Below are positions 38,450-47,814 of a stretch of DNA of 64,000 nucleotides, in pieces (position 1 is the first letter of the stretch; each line of letters begins with the position of its first letter). The DNA comes from Desulfovibrio sp. UIB00. GTDB taxonomy: Bacteria > Desulfobacterota > Desulfovibrionia > Desulfovibrionales > Desulfovibrionaceae. Under the pieces are notes generated by a model that ran no database searches, was not told where the DNA came from, and saw only the letters and a program-made list of their open reading frames with translations. The position numbers and the translations under genes are program-made. Location of the stretch: the NCBI RefSeq assembly GCF_022508225.1, contig NZ_JAETXJ010000003.1, positions 429,556 through 493,555 of the forward strand, read 5' to 3'.

Positions 38450-39814
38450 ATGCTTGACCTCACCCCAAAGACACATGTGAACAGATCGGGCGTTCTTATC
38501 AACCCGTGCAAGACCTGTCAGCCTGTTGGCGCATTGTTTGCCGCCCTGGGCGTGCGTAATTGCATGCCGTACAGCCACGGATCGCAGGGTTGCGCTTCTT
38601 ACCACCGCACCTACCTTACGCGTCACTTTAAGGAACCCGCCATTGCCGTCACCAGCTCCTTTACCGAAGGCGCGTGCGTGTTCGGCGGCGGCCCCAACAT
38701 CCGCCAGGGCGTCAAGACGGCCTTTGAAGTCTACAATCCGGACATCATTGCCGTGCATACCACCTGTCTTTCTGAAACCATCGGCGATGACCTCAAGACC
38801 TACATCGACGACATGGAAATTCCGGACGACAAGATCGTGGTACACTGCAACACGCCGAGCTATGTTGGCTCGCACGTGACGGGTTTTGGCAACATGATGG
38901 CCGGGTTCATCAAATACCTTGCCGCCAAGGGCAAGACCACGGAAACCGTGGCGGTGTTCCCCGGTTTCGTGAACCCCGGCGACATCCGCGAGTACAAGCA
39001 CCTTGTGAACCTGATGAAGCTCAAGTCCATCATGTTCCCCGATTGCAGCAACGTCATGGATGCGCCCATGACCGGCGAATACAAGATGTATCCCGATGGC
39101 GGCACCACGGTTGAAGAAATCCGCGACCTCGGCTCGTGCCGTAAGGTTCTGGCTCTTGGTCGCCTGACCAGCGAGGAACCCGCAGCCCAGCTCAAGCGCA
39201 AGTGCGGCGTGGATTACGACCTGCTGCCCCTGCCCATCGGTCTGGCGGATACCGATGCCTTCATCATGGCCATGGCAAACCTCAACGGCGGCGAAGTTGA
39301 CCCGCTCATCGATGAAGAACGCGGCCGCCTGCTCGACCTCATGCTGGACGCAAACCCGTACTTCTACGGCAAAAAGGTTGCCGTGTACGGCGACCCCGAC
39401 ACAGTGCTTGGCATGACCCGCTTCTGCCTCGAACTGGGCATGATCCCCAAGTATGTGCTCACCGGTACGCCCGGCGAAACCTTCGTCAAACTGTCCAAGG
39501 CCATGTTCAAGGAATACGGCAAGGAAGAAGAGTGTCAGGCCTTTGCCGCCAAGGACCTCTTTGACCTGCACCAGTTCATCAAGGAAGAACCCGTTGATCT
39601 CTTGCTCGGCAACTCTCACGGCAAGCAGATCGCCAAGGCCGAGGGCATCCCCCTGGTTCGCGCCGGTTTCCCGGTGCTTGACCGCTACGGACACGCCTCG
39701 CTGCCCATGGTCGGCTACCGTGGCGCGTTCCAGCTCGCCACCAGGATAGCAGATACGCTCATGGAAGAGTTTGACCGCAATTGCGCCGACGAAGACATGG
39801 ATCTGATTATGTAA
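38450..39814 (+). CDS. nifK: Nitrogenase molybdenum-iron protein beta chain
   Basis: This 454-aa subunit has the P-cluster ligands in NPCKTCQPVGAL, GSQGCASYHR and TTCLSETIGDD, and the P-cluster Ser in TPSYVGSHVTGF. It lacks the N-terminal extension of about 50 residues of Azotobacter NifK, matching the shorter clostridial type. With NifD it forms the MoFe protein. Confidence 0.97.
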   Translation: MLDLTPKTHVNRSGVLINPCKTCQPVGALFAALGVRNCMPYSHGSQGCASYHRTYLTRHFKEPAIAVTSSFTEGACVFGGGPNIRQGVKTAFEVYNPDIIAVHTTCLSETIGDDLKTYIDDMEIPDDKIVVHCNTPSYVGSHVTGFGNMMAGFIKYLAAKGKTTETVAVFPGFVNPGDIREYKHLVNLMKLKSIMFPDCSNVMDAPMTGEYKMYPDGGTTVEEIRDLGSCRKVLALGRLTSEEPAAQLKRKCGVDYDLLPLPIGLADTDAFIMAMANLNGGEVDPLIDEERGRLLDLMLDANPYFYGKKVAVYGDPDTVLGMTRFCLELGMIPKYVLTGTPGETFVKLSKAMFKEYGKEEECQAFAAKDLFDLHQFIKEEPVDLLLGNSHGKQIAKAEGIPLVRAGFPVLDRYGHASLPMVGYRGAFQLATRIADTLMEEFDRNCADEDMDLIM

Positions 39815-39834
39815 GACGGCTCAAAGCCGCAATA

Positions 39835-39866
39835 GGGCCGGGGGGGGGCACCCCCCCCCCGCCCTT
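39835..39866 (+). repeat. G9/C10 homopolymer hairpin between nifK and nifE
   Basis: A run of nine G, the loop CA and a run of ten C, extended by GGGCC and GCCC, form a near-perfect stem in the 66-bp gap. It can stall RNA decay or processing and may set the NifHDK:NifEN ratio. Homopolymers of this length are also slippage-prone. Confidence 0.7.
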
Positions 39867-39880
39867 GCAAGGGGGTTCCC

Positions 39881-41308
39881 ATGGCTATGGAAATACTTGA
39901 AGAACGCCGTACGTCCATCAAGGAAAAGGGAAACAAGGGCGGGGGCTGCTGTAGCGGCGACGGCCTGCGTTGCGATACGGCCAGCGTGGCCGGTTCCGTG
40001 AGCCAGCGGGCCTGCGTGTACTGCGGTGCGCGCGTGGTGTTAAACCCCATTACCGACGCCTTTCATATCGTGCACGGCCCCATCGGCTGCGCCAGCTACA
40101 CCTGGGACATTCGCGGCAGCCTCACCAGCGGGTCGGAACTGTTCCGCAACAGTTTTTCCACTGACTTGCAGGAAAAGGACATCGTCTTTGGCGGCGCGGA
40201 AAAGCTCACCCGCGCCATTGACGAGGCCATAGCCAACTATTCGCCCAAGCTCATCTTTGTGTACGCCACCTGCATCGTGGGCGTTATCGGCGACGATGTG
40301 GAAGCCGTGTGCCGCAATGCGGAAAAAAAGCACGGCATCCGGGTGATCGCGGTCAAGGCTCCGGGCTTTTCGGGCACCAAGTCCACGGGCTACCGCATGG
40401 CCTGCAACGCCCTTGTGCAGCTTATGGAGCCGCATAAGGAACAGCCAAAGATCAAGGGCGTCAACATTCTTGGCGACTACAACCTTGCAGGCGAAATGTG
40501 GATCATCCGCAACTACCTGCGCGAGATGGGCATTCCCATTGTCGCCACGCTCACGGGCGATGCCGCGTACGAAACGCTCATCAAGGCCCCGGCTGCCCAG
40601 CTCAATATCGTGCAGTGCGCTGGCTCCATGATGTATCTGGCCCACCGCATGGAAGACGAAATGGGCGTCCCATGGATGCGCGCCAGCTTCTTTGGGGTGG
40701 AAGACACATCTACCGCCCTGCGGCAGGTGGCCGAGCGCCTCAATGACGACTACGCAAAGCGCAAGGCTGAAGCCCTTATCTCTGAACGCGGCACAAAGGC
40801 GGAAGCTTTTCTTGAACAGTACAAGCCGCACTTTGTGGGCAAAAAGGCCGCCATCTTTGTGGGCGGCGGCTTCAAGGCCATATCGCTCATCCGTCAGTTT
40901 AACGAAATGGGCATTGAAACCGTAGTGGTCGGCACCCAGACCGGCAAGCCTGAAGATTATGAAATCATTTCAAGCCTCGTTAACCCCGGCACCGTCATTC
41001 TGGACGATGCCAACCCCGCAGAGCTTGAAACCTTCATGAAGCAGAAAGGCGCGGATATTCTGGTTGGCGGCGTCAAGGAACGCCCCCTCGCCTACAAGCT
41101 CGGCATTGCCTTTTGCGACCACAACCACGAGCGCAAGCACGCTCTGGGCGGTTTTGAAGGCGTGGAAAACTTCACCCGCGAGGTGAACCTTTCCATCAAC
41201 AGCCCTGTGTGGCAGTTCACGCGCAGCTCTGCCTCATTTGCCGAGGCAACGCAGGCGCAGGCCAGTCTGGTGCGTGAAGCACTGGCAGCAAGAGCAGCAC
41301 ATTTCTAG
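39881..41308 (+). CDS. nifE: Nitrogenase FeMo-cofactor scaffold NifE
   Basis: This 475-aa scaffold subunit is homologous to NifD. Conserved segments include RACVYCGARVVLNPITDAFHI, HGPIGCASYTWDIRG and YATCIVGVIGDD. With the NifN part of the next protein it matures the NifB-co precursor into FeMo-co. An N-terminal GGGCCSGDGLRC stretch has extra cysteines. A GGGGG ribosome region precedes the ATG. Confidence 0.95.
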   Translation: MAMEILEERRTSIKEKGNKGGGCCSGDGLRCDTASVAGSVSQRACVYCGARVVLNPITDAFHIVHGPIGCASYTWDIRGSLTSGSELFRNSFSTDLQEKDIVFGGAEKLTRAIDEAIANYSPKLIFVYATCIVGVIGDDVEAVCRNAEKKHGIRVIAVKAPGFSGTKSTGYRMACNALVQLMEPHKEQPKIKGVNILGDYNLAGEMWIIRNYLREMGIPIVATLTGDAAYETLIKAPAAQLNIVQCAGSMMYLAHRMEDEMGVPWMRASFFGVEDTSTALRQVAERLNDDYAKRKAEALISERGTKAEAFLEQYKPHFVGKKAAIFVGGGFKAISLIRQFNEMGIETVVVGTQTGKPEDYEIISSLVNPGTVILDDANPAELETFMKQKGADILVGGVKERPLAYKLGIAFCDHNHERKHALGGFEGVENFTREVNLSINSPVWQFTRSSASFAEATQAQASLVREALAARAAHF

Positions 41309-41382
41309 CACAGCGTAATCGGCTTGCACGCAGTTTGCCCGCCGCTGCGGCCCAAAGGCCGCCTGGAACAAAGGAGAAGACA

Positions 41383-44094
41383 ATGAGCGCCAATCTTGTC
41401 AACCTGAATACAAATCCCTGCAAGATGTGCATGCCCATGGGTTCGGTGAGCGCCTTTTACGGCATCAGCAAGAGCATGAGCATTCTGCACGGTTCGCAGG
41501 GGTGCAGCACCTATATTCGGCGGCACATGGCAACCCATTACAATGAGCCGGTGGATATCGCCTCCTCTTCGCTTACGGAAGAAGGCACGGTCTTCGGCGG
41601 CACCAAGAACCTGCTCAAGGGGCTTGAAAACCTCATCAAGCTCTACAATCCCGAGGTGATCGGCGTTTCCACCACCTGCCTTGCCGAAACCATCGGCGAG
41701 GACGTGCCCGCCATCATCAAGCAGTTCAAGGACGAACACCCGGAAGTGACGGCCACCATCATTCCCGTGGCCTCGCCGGGCTACAGCGGCTCTCAGTACG
41801 AAGGATTTTTCCGCGCATTGCACGCCATTGTGCGCCACGTGCCCATGAACGACGCACCCAATAACGTGGTCAACATCATCACCGGGCACCTCTCTGCGGC
41901 GGATACCAGAGCCCTCAAGCTGCTGCTCGACGCCAGCGGCCTCGAATACGTGCTGCTGCCCGACCTTTCGCAGAATCTTGATGGCGGGCATGAAGACGAC
42001 TATAACAGGCTGCCCCAGTATGGCACCACGCTTGCCCGCATCGGCCTCATGGCTGGCGCGCGCATGACTCTTGAACTTGCGCCCTTCTGCCCCGAGGGTT
42101 ATTCCCCCGGCGCGTACCTGCGCGATACTTACGGCGTACCGCTGCTGCGCATGAACCTACCCGTGGGCCTGCGTGATACCGACGCCTTTGTAGCCACGCT
42201 TGAAGCCCTTGGCGGAACCATCCCCGCCACTGTACGTGAAGAGCGCGCCCGCTACCTTGACGCCATGATCGATGCGCACAAGTATAACGCCCAGAGCCGC
42301 GTTGCCGTATTTGGCGAGCCGGACATGGTGCTGGCCCTTGTGCGCGCCTCGTGCGAAAATGGGGCTGTCCCCGTGGTGGCCGCCACCGGCAGCCGCTGCG
42401 CCGCCTTTGAAAAAACGCTTGCGCCTGACATGGCTCAGGCTACGGAAACCCAGTTCAGCGGCGATTACGACATTCTGAATTTTGCAGACTTTGCCGCCAT
42501 TGAAAACGCCATGCTGGCGCGCAAGGCCAACCTCATGCTGGGTAATTCCGATGGCCGCCGCATTGAGGAGCGCCACCACGTTCCGCTGCTGCGCTACGGC
42601 TTTCCCATCCACGACAGGGTCGGCGGCCAGCGCACACGCATGCTCTTCTATGATGGCTCGCTCAGCCTCATGGAAGCCACGGCAAACGCCATGTTGCAGT
42701 TCACCGAGGGCAGCTTCCGCGAGGAGCTTCTCAACAAATACTTCAAGGATGAAGCCGTCATGGAAGCTGATGCCTCCCGCATAGAAGTTGCGGCCCCGGC
42801 CATGGAGCCTCTTGTGCCTGTAACAGCCCCTTCAGCCGTCCATGCCGCTGGCAGCGCCGCCTCCGTCAATGCCGAGCGCACCAAGTCCCACCCATGTTTT
42901 TCCTGTGGGGCCTGTGCCACCTCGGCGCGTCTGCATCTGCCCATCGCGCCCAAGTGCAACCTGAGCTGTAACTACTGCCTGCGCAAGTACGACTGCGTTA
43001 ACGAAAGCCGCCCCGGCGTCACCACCGCCGTGCTCACGCCCGCACAGGCTTTTGACCACTTTATGAAGGTTAAGCGCGACATGCCCAACCTTACGGTTGT
43101 GGGCATCGCCGGCCCCGGCGACACGCTGGCCAATCCCGAGGAAACCTTCCGCACGCTGGAGATGATCCGCAAGGAAGACCCCAATATCACCTTCTGCATG
43201 TCCACCAACGGTCTGGCCCTGCCGGAATACGTGGAAGACATGAAGCGCGTGGGCGTAAGCCACGCCACCGTGACCATCAACGCTGTTGACCCCGCCATTG
43301 GCGCGCAGATTTACAAGTTTGCCATGTATCGTGGCAAGAAATACACGGGCGAAACCGCAGCCGCCCTCTTGCTGGCAAACCAGATGGCGGGCCTGCGCGC
43401 CCTCTCCCAGGCGGGCATAGTGAGCAAGGTCAACACGGTGCTGCTCAAGGGCATCAACGACGGGCACATCCCGCAGGTAGTGGAAACCGCGCGCGAGCTG
43501 GGCGCTGTGATGACCAACATCATGCAGCTCATCCCGGTCAAGGGCAGCGTTTTTGAAAACATGCCCCTTGTGAGCAACAAGGAACTCATGGACATGCGCC
43601 GCAGCTGCGAGCCCACGCTCAAGCAGATGTACCATTGCAAGCAGTGCCGCGCCGATGCCGTGGGCCTGCTGGGCGACGACAAGTCCATTGAGTACCGCCC
43701 GCCCGTGGCCGAAAAGGCCCCCGCTGCGGAAGAAACCAAGCCCGCCGTGGCCCGCAAGATACGCATTGCCGTGGCTTCCAAGACAGGCATGACAGTTGAT
43801 CAGCACTTTGGTCAGGCCGAACAGTTTTACATCTACGAGAGCGACGGCGACGCAGCCAGCTACGTGGAAACCCGCAGTGTTTCCAAATACTGCAACGGCA
43901 TGGACGACTGCGGCGAAAAGGCCGGGCGCATGGCGGGCATTCTGGCCGCCGTGGACGACTGCAAGGGCGTGCTGGCCCTGCGCATAGGCGAAAGCCCGCT
44001 GAAAAAGCTTGAGACCAAGGGAATACGCGTGTTCACCCTCTATGAAAATGTGGACAAGGCCGTGAATGACGCCGCCAGGGCGCTCTGCGGATAA
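41383..44094 (+). CDS. nifN/nifB: NifN-NifB-NifX fusion, FeMo-cofactor assembly
   Basis: This 903-aa protein fuses three parts. NifN (about residues 1-450) has NPCKMCMPMGSV, GSQGCSTYIRR and TTCLAETIGED. An Ala/Pro-rich linker leads to the NifB radical-SAM domain (about 500-780), with CFSCGACATSARLHLPIAPK and the cluster motif CNLSCNYC. A NifX-like domain (about 800-903, VASKTGMTVDQHFGQAEQFY) ends the chain. NifB makes NifB-co with SAM. The fusion can pass the precursor straight to NifEN. NifN-B fusions are known in clostridia and Desulfovibrio. Start 41383 follows AAGGAGAAG. Confidence 0.94.
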   Translation: MSANLVNLNTNPCKMCMPMGSVSAFYGISKSMSILHGSQGCSTYIRRHMATHYNEPVDIASSSLTEEGTVFGGTKNLLKGLENLIKLYNPEVIGVSTTCLAETIGEDVPAIIKQFKDEHPEVTATIIPVASPGYSGSQYEGFFRALHAIVRHVPMNDAPNNVVNIITGHLSAADTRALKLLLDASGLEYVLLPDLSQNLDGGHEDDYNRLPQYGTTLARIGLMAGARMTLELAPFCPEGYSPGAYLRDTYGVPLLRMNLPVGLRDTDAFVATLEALGGTIPATVREERARYLDAMIDAHKYNAQSRVAVFGEPDMVLALVRASCENGAVPVVAATGSRCAAFEKTLAPDMAQATETQFSGDYDILNFADFAAIENAMLARKANLMLGNSDGRRIEERHHVPLLRYGFPIHDRVGGQRTRMLFYDGSLSLMEATANAMLQFTEGSFREELLNKYFKDEAVMEADASRIEVAAPAMEPLVPVTAPSAVHAAGSAASVNAERTKSHPCFSCGACATSARLHLPIAPKCNLSCNYCLRKYDCVNESRPGVTTAVLTPAQAFDHFMKVKRDMPNLTVVGIAGPGDTLANPEETFRTLEMIRKEDPNITFCMSTNGLALPEYVEDMKRVGVSHATVTINAVDPAIGAQIYKFAMYRGKKYTGETAAALLLANQMAGLRALSQAGIVSKVNTVLLKGINDGHIPQVVETARELGAVMTNIMQLIPVKGSVFENMPLVSNKELMDMRRSCEPTLKQMYHCKQCRADAVGLLGDDKSIEYRPPVAEKAPAAEETKPAVARKIRIAVASKTGMTVDQHFGQAEQFYIYESDGDAASYVETRSVSKYCNGMDDCGEKAGRMAGILAAVDDCKGVLALRIGESPLKKLETKGIRVFTLYENVDKAVNDAARALCG

Positions 44095-44175
44095 TTCCGG
44101 CCCAATCCTACGGCCTGACCGGAGGCAAACCGGTCAGGCCGGGGCACACGCCATCTTTGCCAAGAGGTTATTTCC

Positions 44176-45120
44176 ATGCCGCAACTGGTGGACAGAACGC
44201 TCTGCCTGCTCTACCGGGTGCTGCCAGCCGCGCACTCGCAAGAGGAAAGGCAGACCGCAGACGCATTTGCGCTCTGGGCCGGGGAATGGATCGACCTCAT
44301 GCACCACATGGGTTTTGTGGTCGAAATTCCCCCAGACCTGCAATTTGCAGCAGCCAGCACCAAGGCCCGCCGCACGGGCAAACGCCCGAACCTTAACGGG
44401 CCGTGGTCGCGCCTGAGCGGTTGCTGTGACGCTCTCTATACCTTCGAAACGGAACTCTGGCCGCGCTTTGCCGCCATCAAGGATATGGTGGAGTTCTGCC
44501 CGGGCGACCACGCGGGCTGCGCCACGGCACTTGCCGTGCTGTGGCTGCTCAAGGGCGGCCTCCGGGTGGCGGGCTGCATTGGCGGCTCTGCCCTGCACGG
44601 CCCCGATGCCGGACCTGCCCTGGAAGAAGTGGCCCTGAGCCTGTACGCCCAGGGTCTGGAGACAGACCTGACGCATCTGGACAAACTGCCTGAAGCAACA
44701 GCTCTGCTCAGGGAGGCAGGCCAGGAAGTTTCCCACCACAAGGCCGTGCTGGGCGCGGATATCTTTGCTGTAGAATCCGGCATCCATGTGGACGGCATTG
44801 TCAAAAAGCCCTTTCTGTACGAGCCATATGCTCCAGCCACTGTGGGGCTTGAACGCCAGATTGTGGTAGGCAAGCACTCAGGGCGTGTTTCGTTGCGCAT
44901 CAAGGCCCGCCAGCTTGGTTTGAACTTGCCGCGCACGGCGGAAGAACATATGCTGGAACTGGTTCAGCAGCTTGCCGAGCGCCAGCAATGCAGCCTGACC
45001 GATGCCCAGTTTCTCGACCTGTGTCACACATGCCATCCCCCCGAATCCTTGTCTTCTGCCCGAACGGACTGTTGCGGTCTTTCGGGCGCAACGGTTTCTG
45101 TGGAGGTGGGCCATGCCTGA
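44176..45120 (+). CDS. nifV-omega: Homocitrate synthase omega subunit
   Basis: This 314-aa protein matches the C-terminal and communication domains of homocitrate/isopropylmalate synthases (AVESGIHVDGIVKKPFLYEP, VGKHSGRVSLRIKARQLG). The N-terminal part is a degenerate barrel without the DTTLRDGE motif. In Clostridium pasteurianum NifV is likewise split into omega and alpha. Homocitrate is the organic ligand of FeMo-co. It overlaps nifV-alpha by 8 bp. Confidence 0.85.
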   Translation: MPQLVDRTLCLLYRVLPAAHSQEERQTADAFALWAGEWIDLMHHMGFVVEIPPDLQFAAASTKARRTGKRPNLNGPWSRLSGCCDALYTFETELWPRFAAIKDMVEFCPGDHAGCATALAVLWLLKGGLRVAGCIGGSALHGPDAGPALEEVALSLYAQGLETDLTHLDKLPEATALLREAGQEVSHHKAVLGADIFAVESGIHVDGIVKKPFLYEPYAPATVGLERQIVVGKHSGRVSLRIKARQLGLNLPRTAEEHMLELVQQLAERQQCSLTDAQFLDLCHTCHPPESLSSARTDCCGLSGATVSVEVGHA

Positions 45121-45976
45121 GATCATTATTGTCGACACCACACTGCGCGACGGCGAGCAGGCTCCCGGTTTTGCATTTCCCCCTGCCCTGAAAATCCGCC
45201 TTGCCGCCATGATGGACGAAGCTGGCGTGGACCAGATCGAGGCGGGCGTCCCCGCCATGGGTGAAAACGAAAAGGCCACCATCCGCTCCATCCGCGAGGC
45301 CTGTTCCAATGCCCGCGTTTCCACCTGGAACCGCCTGCGCGAAAGCGATGTGCGCCACTCCTTTGACTGCTCCCCGCATATCATTCATCTGTGCTGCCCG
45401 GTTTCTGACCGGCAGATCAAGGACAAGCTCAAAACCACCCGCGCCGAGGTAATGGCCTCCCTTGCCAAGTGCGCGGCACTCGCCGCAAGCCGTGGCGCGG
45501 AAGTGACAGTTGGCTTTGAAGATGCCTCCCACGCCTCGCCCGACCAGTTGCGCGAAGCGGCAAAGGCGGCGCGTCAGTGCGGCGTGGTGCGGGTGCGGCT
45601 CAGCGATACCGTGGGCTGTTACACGCCAGACAAGGTCTGGCGGGCCGTGCGCATGCTGCGCGAGACAGGCGTGGATGTGGAAATCCACGCGCACAACGAC
45701 TTTGGCATGGCTGTTGCCAATTCACTCATGGCTGTGAACGCCGGGGCGCGCTACGTCAATACAACGTTGTGGGGCATTGGCGAGCGGGCTGGCAACTGTG
45801 GGCTTGCCACCTTTACGGCGGCGGCTGCGCGGCTTGGCAATACATCCTGCGCGGTGGACGCGCGCAAGGCACTTGAACTGGAACGCCTTGCGGCCACGCT
45901 TTTGCCGCAAAAATCCATGAACGGCTGGGGCAAGCATTTGGGGTACAGCTATGGCACGCGCCCCTTTGGTCTTTAA
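45113..45976 (+). CDS. nifV-alpha: Homocitrate synthase alpha subunit
   Basis: This 287-aa TIM-barrel subunit carries the catalytic motifs: DTTLRDGEQAPGFAF at the N-terminus and the metal-binding HAHNDFGMA near residue 200. It condenses acetyl-CoA with 2-oxoglutarate. It ends where the barrel ends, so it needs the omega protein for the C-terminal function. Start 45113 has GGAGG upstream; earlier in-frame starts lie inside nifV-omega. Confidence 0.9.
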   Translation: MPEIIIVDTTLRDGEQAPGFAFPPALKIRLAAMMDEAGVDQIEAGVPAMGENEKATIRSIREACSNARVSTWNRLRESDVRHSFDCSPHIIHLCCPVSDRQIKDKLKTTRAEVMASLAKCAALAASRGAEVTVGFEDASHASPDQLREAAKAARQCGVVRVRLSDTVGCYTPDKVWRAVRMLRETGVDVEIHAHNDFGMAVANSLMAVNAGARYVNTTLWGIGERAGNCGLATFTAAAARLGNTSCAVDARKALELERLAATLLPQKSMNGWGKHLGYSYGTRPFGL

Positions 45977-46206
45977 CGGCACAAGCGTCTTTTGTCCTCT
46001 GCCAGCGTTACACTGCGCCAGTTTTTTCGGTCGAGTACTATAAGAGTACACTCCCTCAAAAACAGGCTTGTCTTCCTTGGCAGAGAACAAAATCCATCTT
46101 GTGCTAAAACAAGTTTATCATAATTACGTCAGATAGATGTTATTTTTAATAATTACATCACTCGTTGCCGCTAACACTCTGGACGCCCAAGCATATGGAG
46201 ATCGCC

Positions 46207-46857
46207 ATGAAATGCGACTGCATTGCAGTATTGGAAAATACAGATAATTCAATCACCTCAATGGAAAACTGCACCCACCTTTCCGTCTGGCAGCGCGACT
46301 GGAGCACGGGTAAGGGCTGGCATGCCTGTGATCCCGTGCCCTTTTCTCTTGAAGGCTGCGGCACCCTGCCCCAGATGCGCGATCGGCTGCGCCAACTGGC
46401 CCTTCTGCTGCCCGCAGAGGCGGCCATAGCCGGGGCCAGTATTTCCGGTCTTGCCTACAACGAACTCAGCCGCATGGGCTTTTGCCTGTGCGAGCTGGAC
46501 GCATTCTCGCCCGATATTCTGGATGCCCTGGCCAGCGAGATTCTGGCTTCCGCCCAAGGGGAAGTGCAGGTTCCCACCGCGCCCACGCCCACGGATACGC
46601 CCGGCGTATACAGCATAAATCTTATGGAAGTGCAGGCCGCGCACCCGGAAATCACGTCAAAAAAAGCCCTGCGTCCCTTTTTTGCGTCCACGCCCTTTGT
46701 GGAACTGGAACTCATCTGCGGGCACATGCCCCCCTGGCTTGAGGAGCACATGCGCCAGCAGCGCCTGACATGCGCCCTCACCCGGCAGGATGACGGAACC
46801 GTCCGCGCCCGGATTTCGCATGCGCTTTGCGGCGAAACTGCGTCCAATGGACGTTAG
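46207..46857 (+). CDS. AnfO-family nitrogenase accessory protein
   Basis: This 216-aa cytosolic protein fits the AnfO family (named from the Fe-only nitrogenase cluster of Azotobacter) at both ends. The first part runs from a short beta strand to VPFSLEGCGTLPQMRDRL. The last part has YSINLMEVQAAHPEITSKKAL and FVELELICGHMPPWLEEHM. The family's biochemical role is not settled. There is no anfHDGK here, so it probably serves the Mo system. It lies 230 bp after nifV-alpha and 11 bp before the next gene. Start 46207 follows GGAG. Confidence 0.75.
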   Translation: MKCDCIAVLENTDNSITSMENCTHLSVWQRDWSTGKGWHACDPVPFSLEGCGTLPQMRDRLRQLALLLPAEAAIAGASISGLAYNELSRMGFCLCELDAFSPDILDALASEILASAQGEVQVPTAPTPTDTPGVYSINLMEVQAAHPEITSKKALRPFFASTPFVELELICGHMPPWLEEHMRQQRLTCALTRQDDGTVRARISHALCGETASNGR

Positions 46858-46868
46858 GAGTCTATGTT

Positions 46869-47810
46869 ATGGGTACCGCCCTGCAACTTGAAACTGTGGC
46901 CACGCCCTACGGCACCATCACAAACGTGCATGTGCTCTCCCGCTGGCCCGGCGGCGCGCCGCAGGATTGCCGCCTGCTGGCCGAAGATACCGTGCCCACG
47001 CCCCACGGCTGGCTCACGCCCCACCATGACCCGGAAGACGTACGCCGCAGCGGCGTCAAGAGCTTCAGCCTCTACCCCAACGGCATGTGGCGTAGTCTGG
47101 AACTGCAAGATCAAACAAGCATAAGCACCCCCCTTGGCGACATGCCCGCTGAATGGCTGGCATGGCACGGAAACGGGGCGCTCAAGCGTATTTTGCTGCG
47201 CAAAGGCAAGCTCAGCGGCTACTGGACAGAACAGGACGAGCGCAAACTGGCAAGCCAGATATCCCTTTCTCTACACGGGCAGGAAGTGAGCGCAAAAGTT
47301 CAAGGCCTGCGTTTCTACCCTTCAGGCGCGCTGGAAAGCGTCACCTTCTGGCCCGGCGAAACAATCCTGCTTGCCACCCCGCTTGGCCCCATGCCCGTGA
47401 GGTACGGCTGCGCCTTTTATGAGAGCGGCGCGCTGCGGAGCTGCGAACCGGCGCGGCCTGTGCATGTGCCGACCTCCACGGGGCAGATTGCTGCTTACGA
47501 CCCCGCAGCCTCGGCCATCTGCGGCGACGTCAATTCCCTGTGCTTTGGTGAAGATGGCACGGTTTCCGGCCTTGTCACCGCCGCCTGCTCCCTGCGCTGG
47601 CAGCAGGGCGCGGAGCAGAAATGCATGTCGCCGCGCCTGGAAAAAGATCAGCTCACCATGCTGCGCACCGTGGTTGTTCCCTTGCGGGTGGAATTTCTGC
47701 CCAATGGGCTGGTGCGCATGGACGATGGCAAGCAGATCATGCAGGCCCCGGCGCAGGGCATAACTGTCGGGCCTTTTGTGGCTCTGCCCGACATGCGCGA
47801 GAACAGCTGA
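46869..47810 (+). CDS. Unrecognised repeat protein at the end of the nif cluster
   Basis: This 313-aa protein has no signal peptide or membrane segment. It is built from imperfect short beta-type units, [FL]YPxGALxS... and TPLGxMP: YPNG at 69-72, HGNG at 100-103, YPSG at 150-153, YESG at 184-187, and TPLG at 87-90 and 170-173. The pattern resembles MORN/YwqK-type repeats but is not a clear match. It lies 11 bp after the AnfO-family gene, apparently co-transcribed. Function unknown; a part in cofactor maturation or nitrogenase protection is inference. Confidence 0.7.
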   Translation: MGTALQLETVATPYGTITNVHVLSRWPGGAPQDCRLLAEDTVPTPHGWLTPHHDPEDVRRSGVKSFSLYPNGMWRSLELQDQTSISTPLGDMPAEWLAWHGNGALKRILLRKGKLSGYWTEQDERKLASQISLSLHGQEVSAKVQGLRFYPSGALESVTFWPGETILLATPLGPMPVRYGCAFYESGALRSCEPARPVHVPTSTGQIAAYDPAASAICGDVNSLCFGEDGTVSGLVTAACSLRWQQGAEQKCMSPRLEKDQLTMLRTVVVPLRVEFLPNGLVRMDDGKQIMQAPAQGITVGPFVALPDMRENS

Positions 47811-47814
47811 GGTT

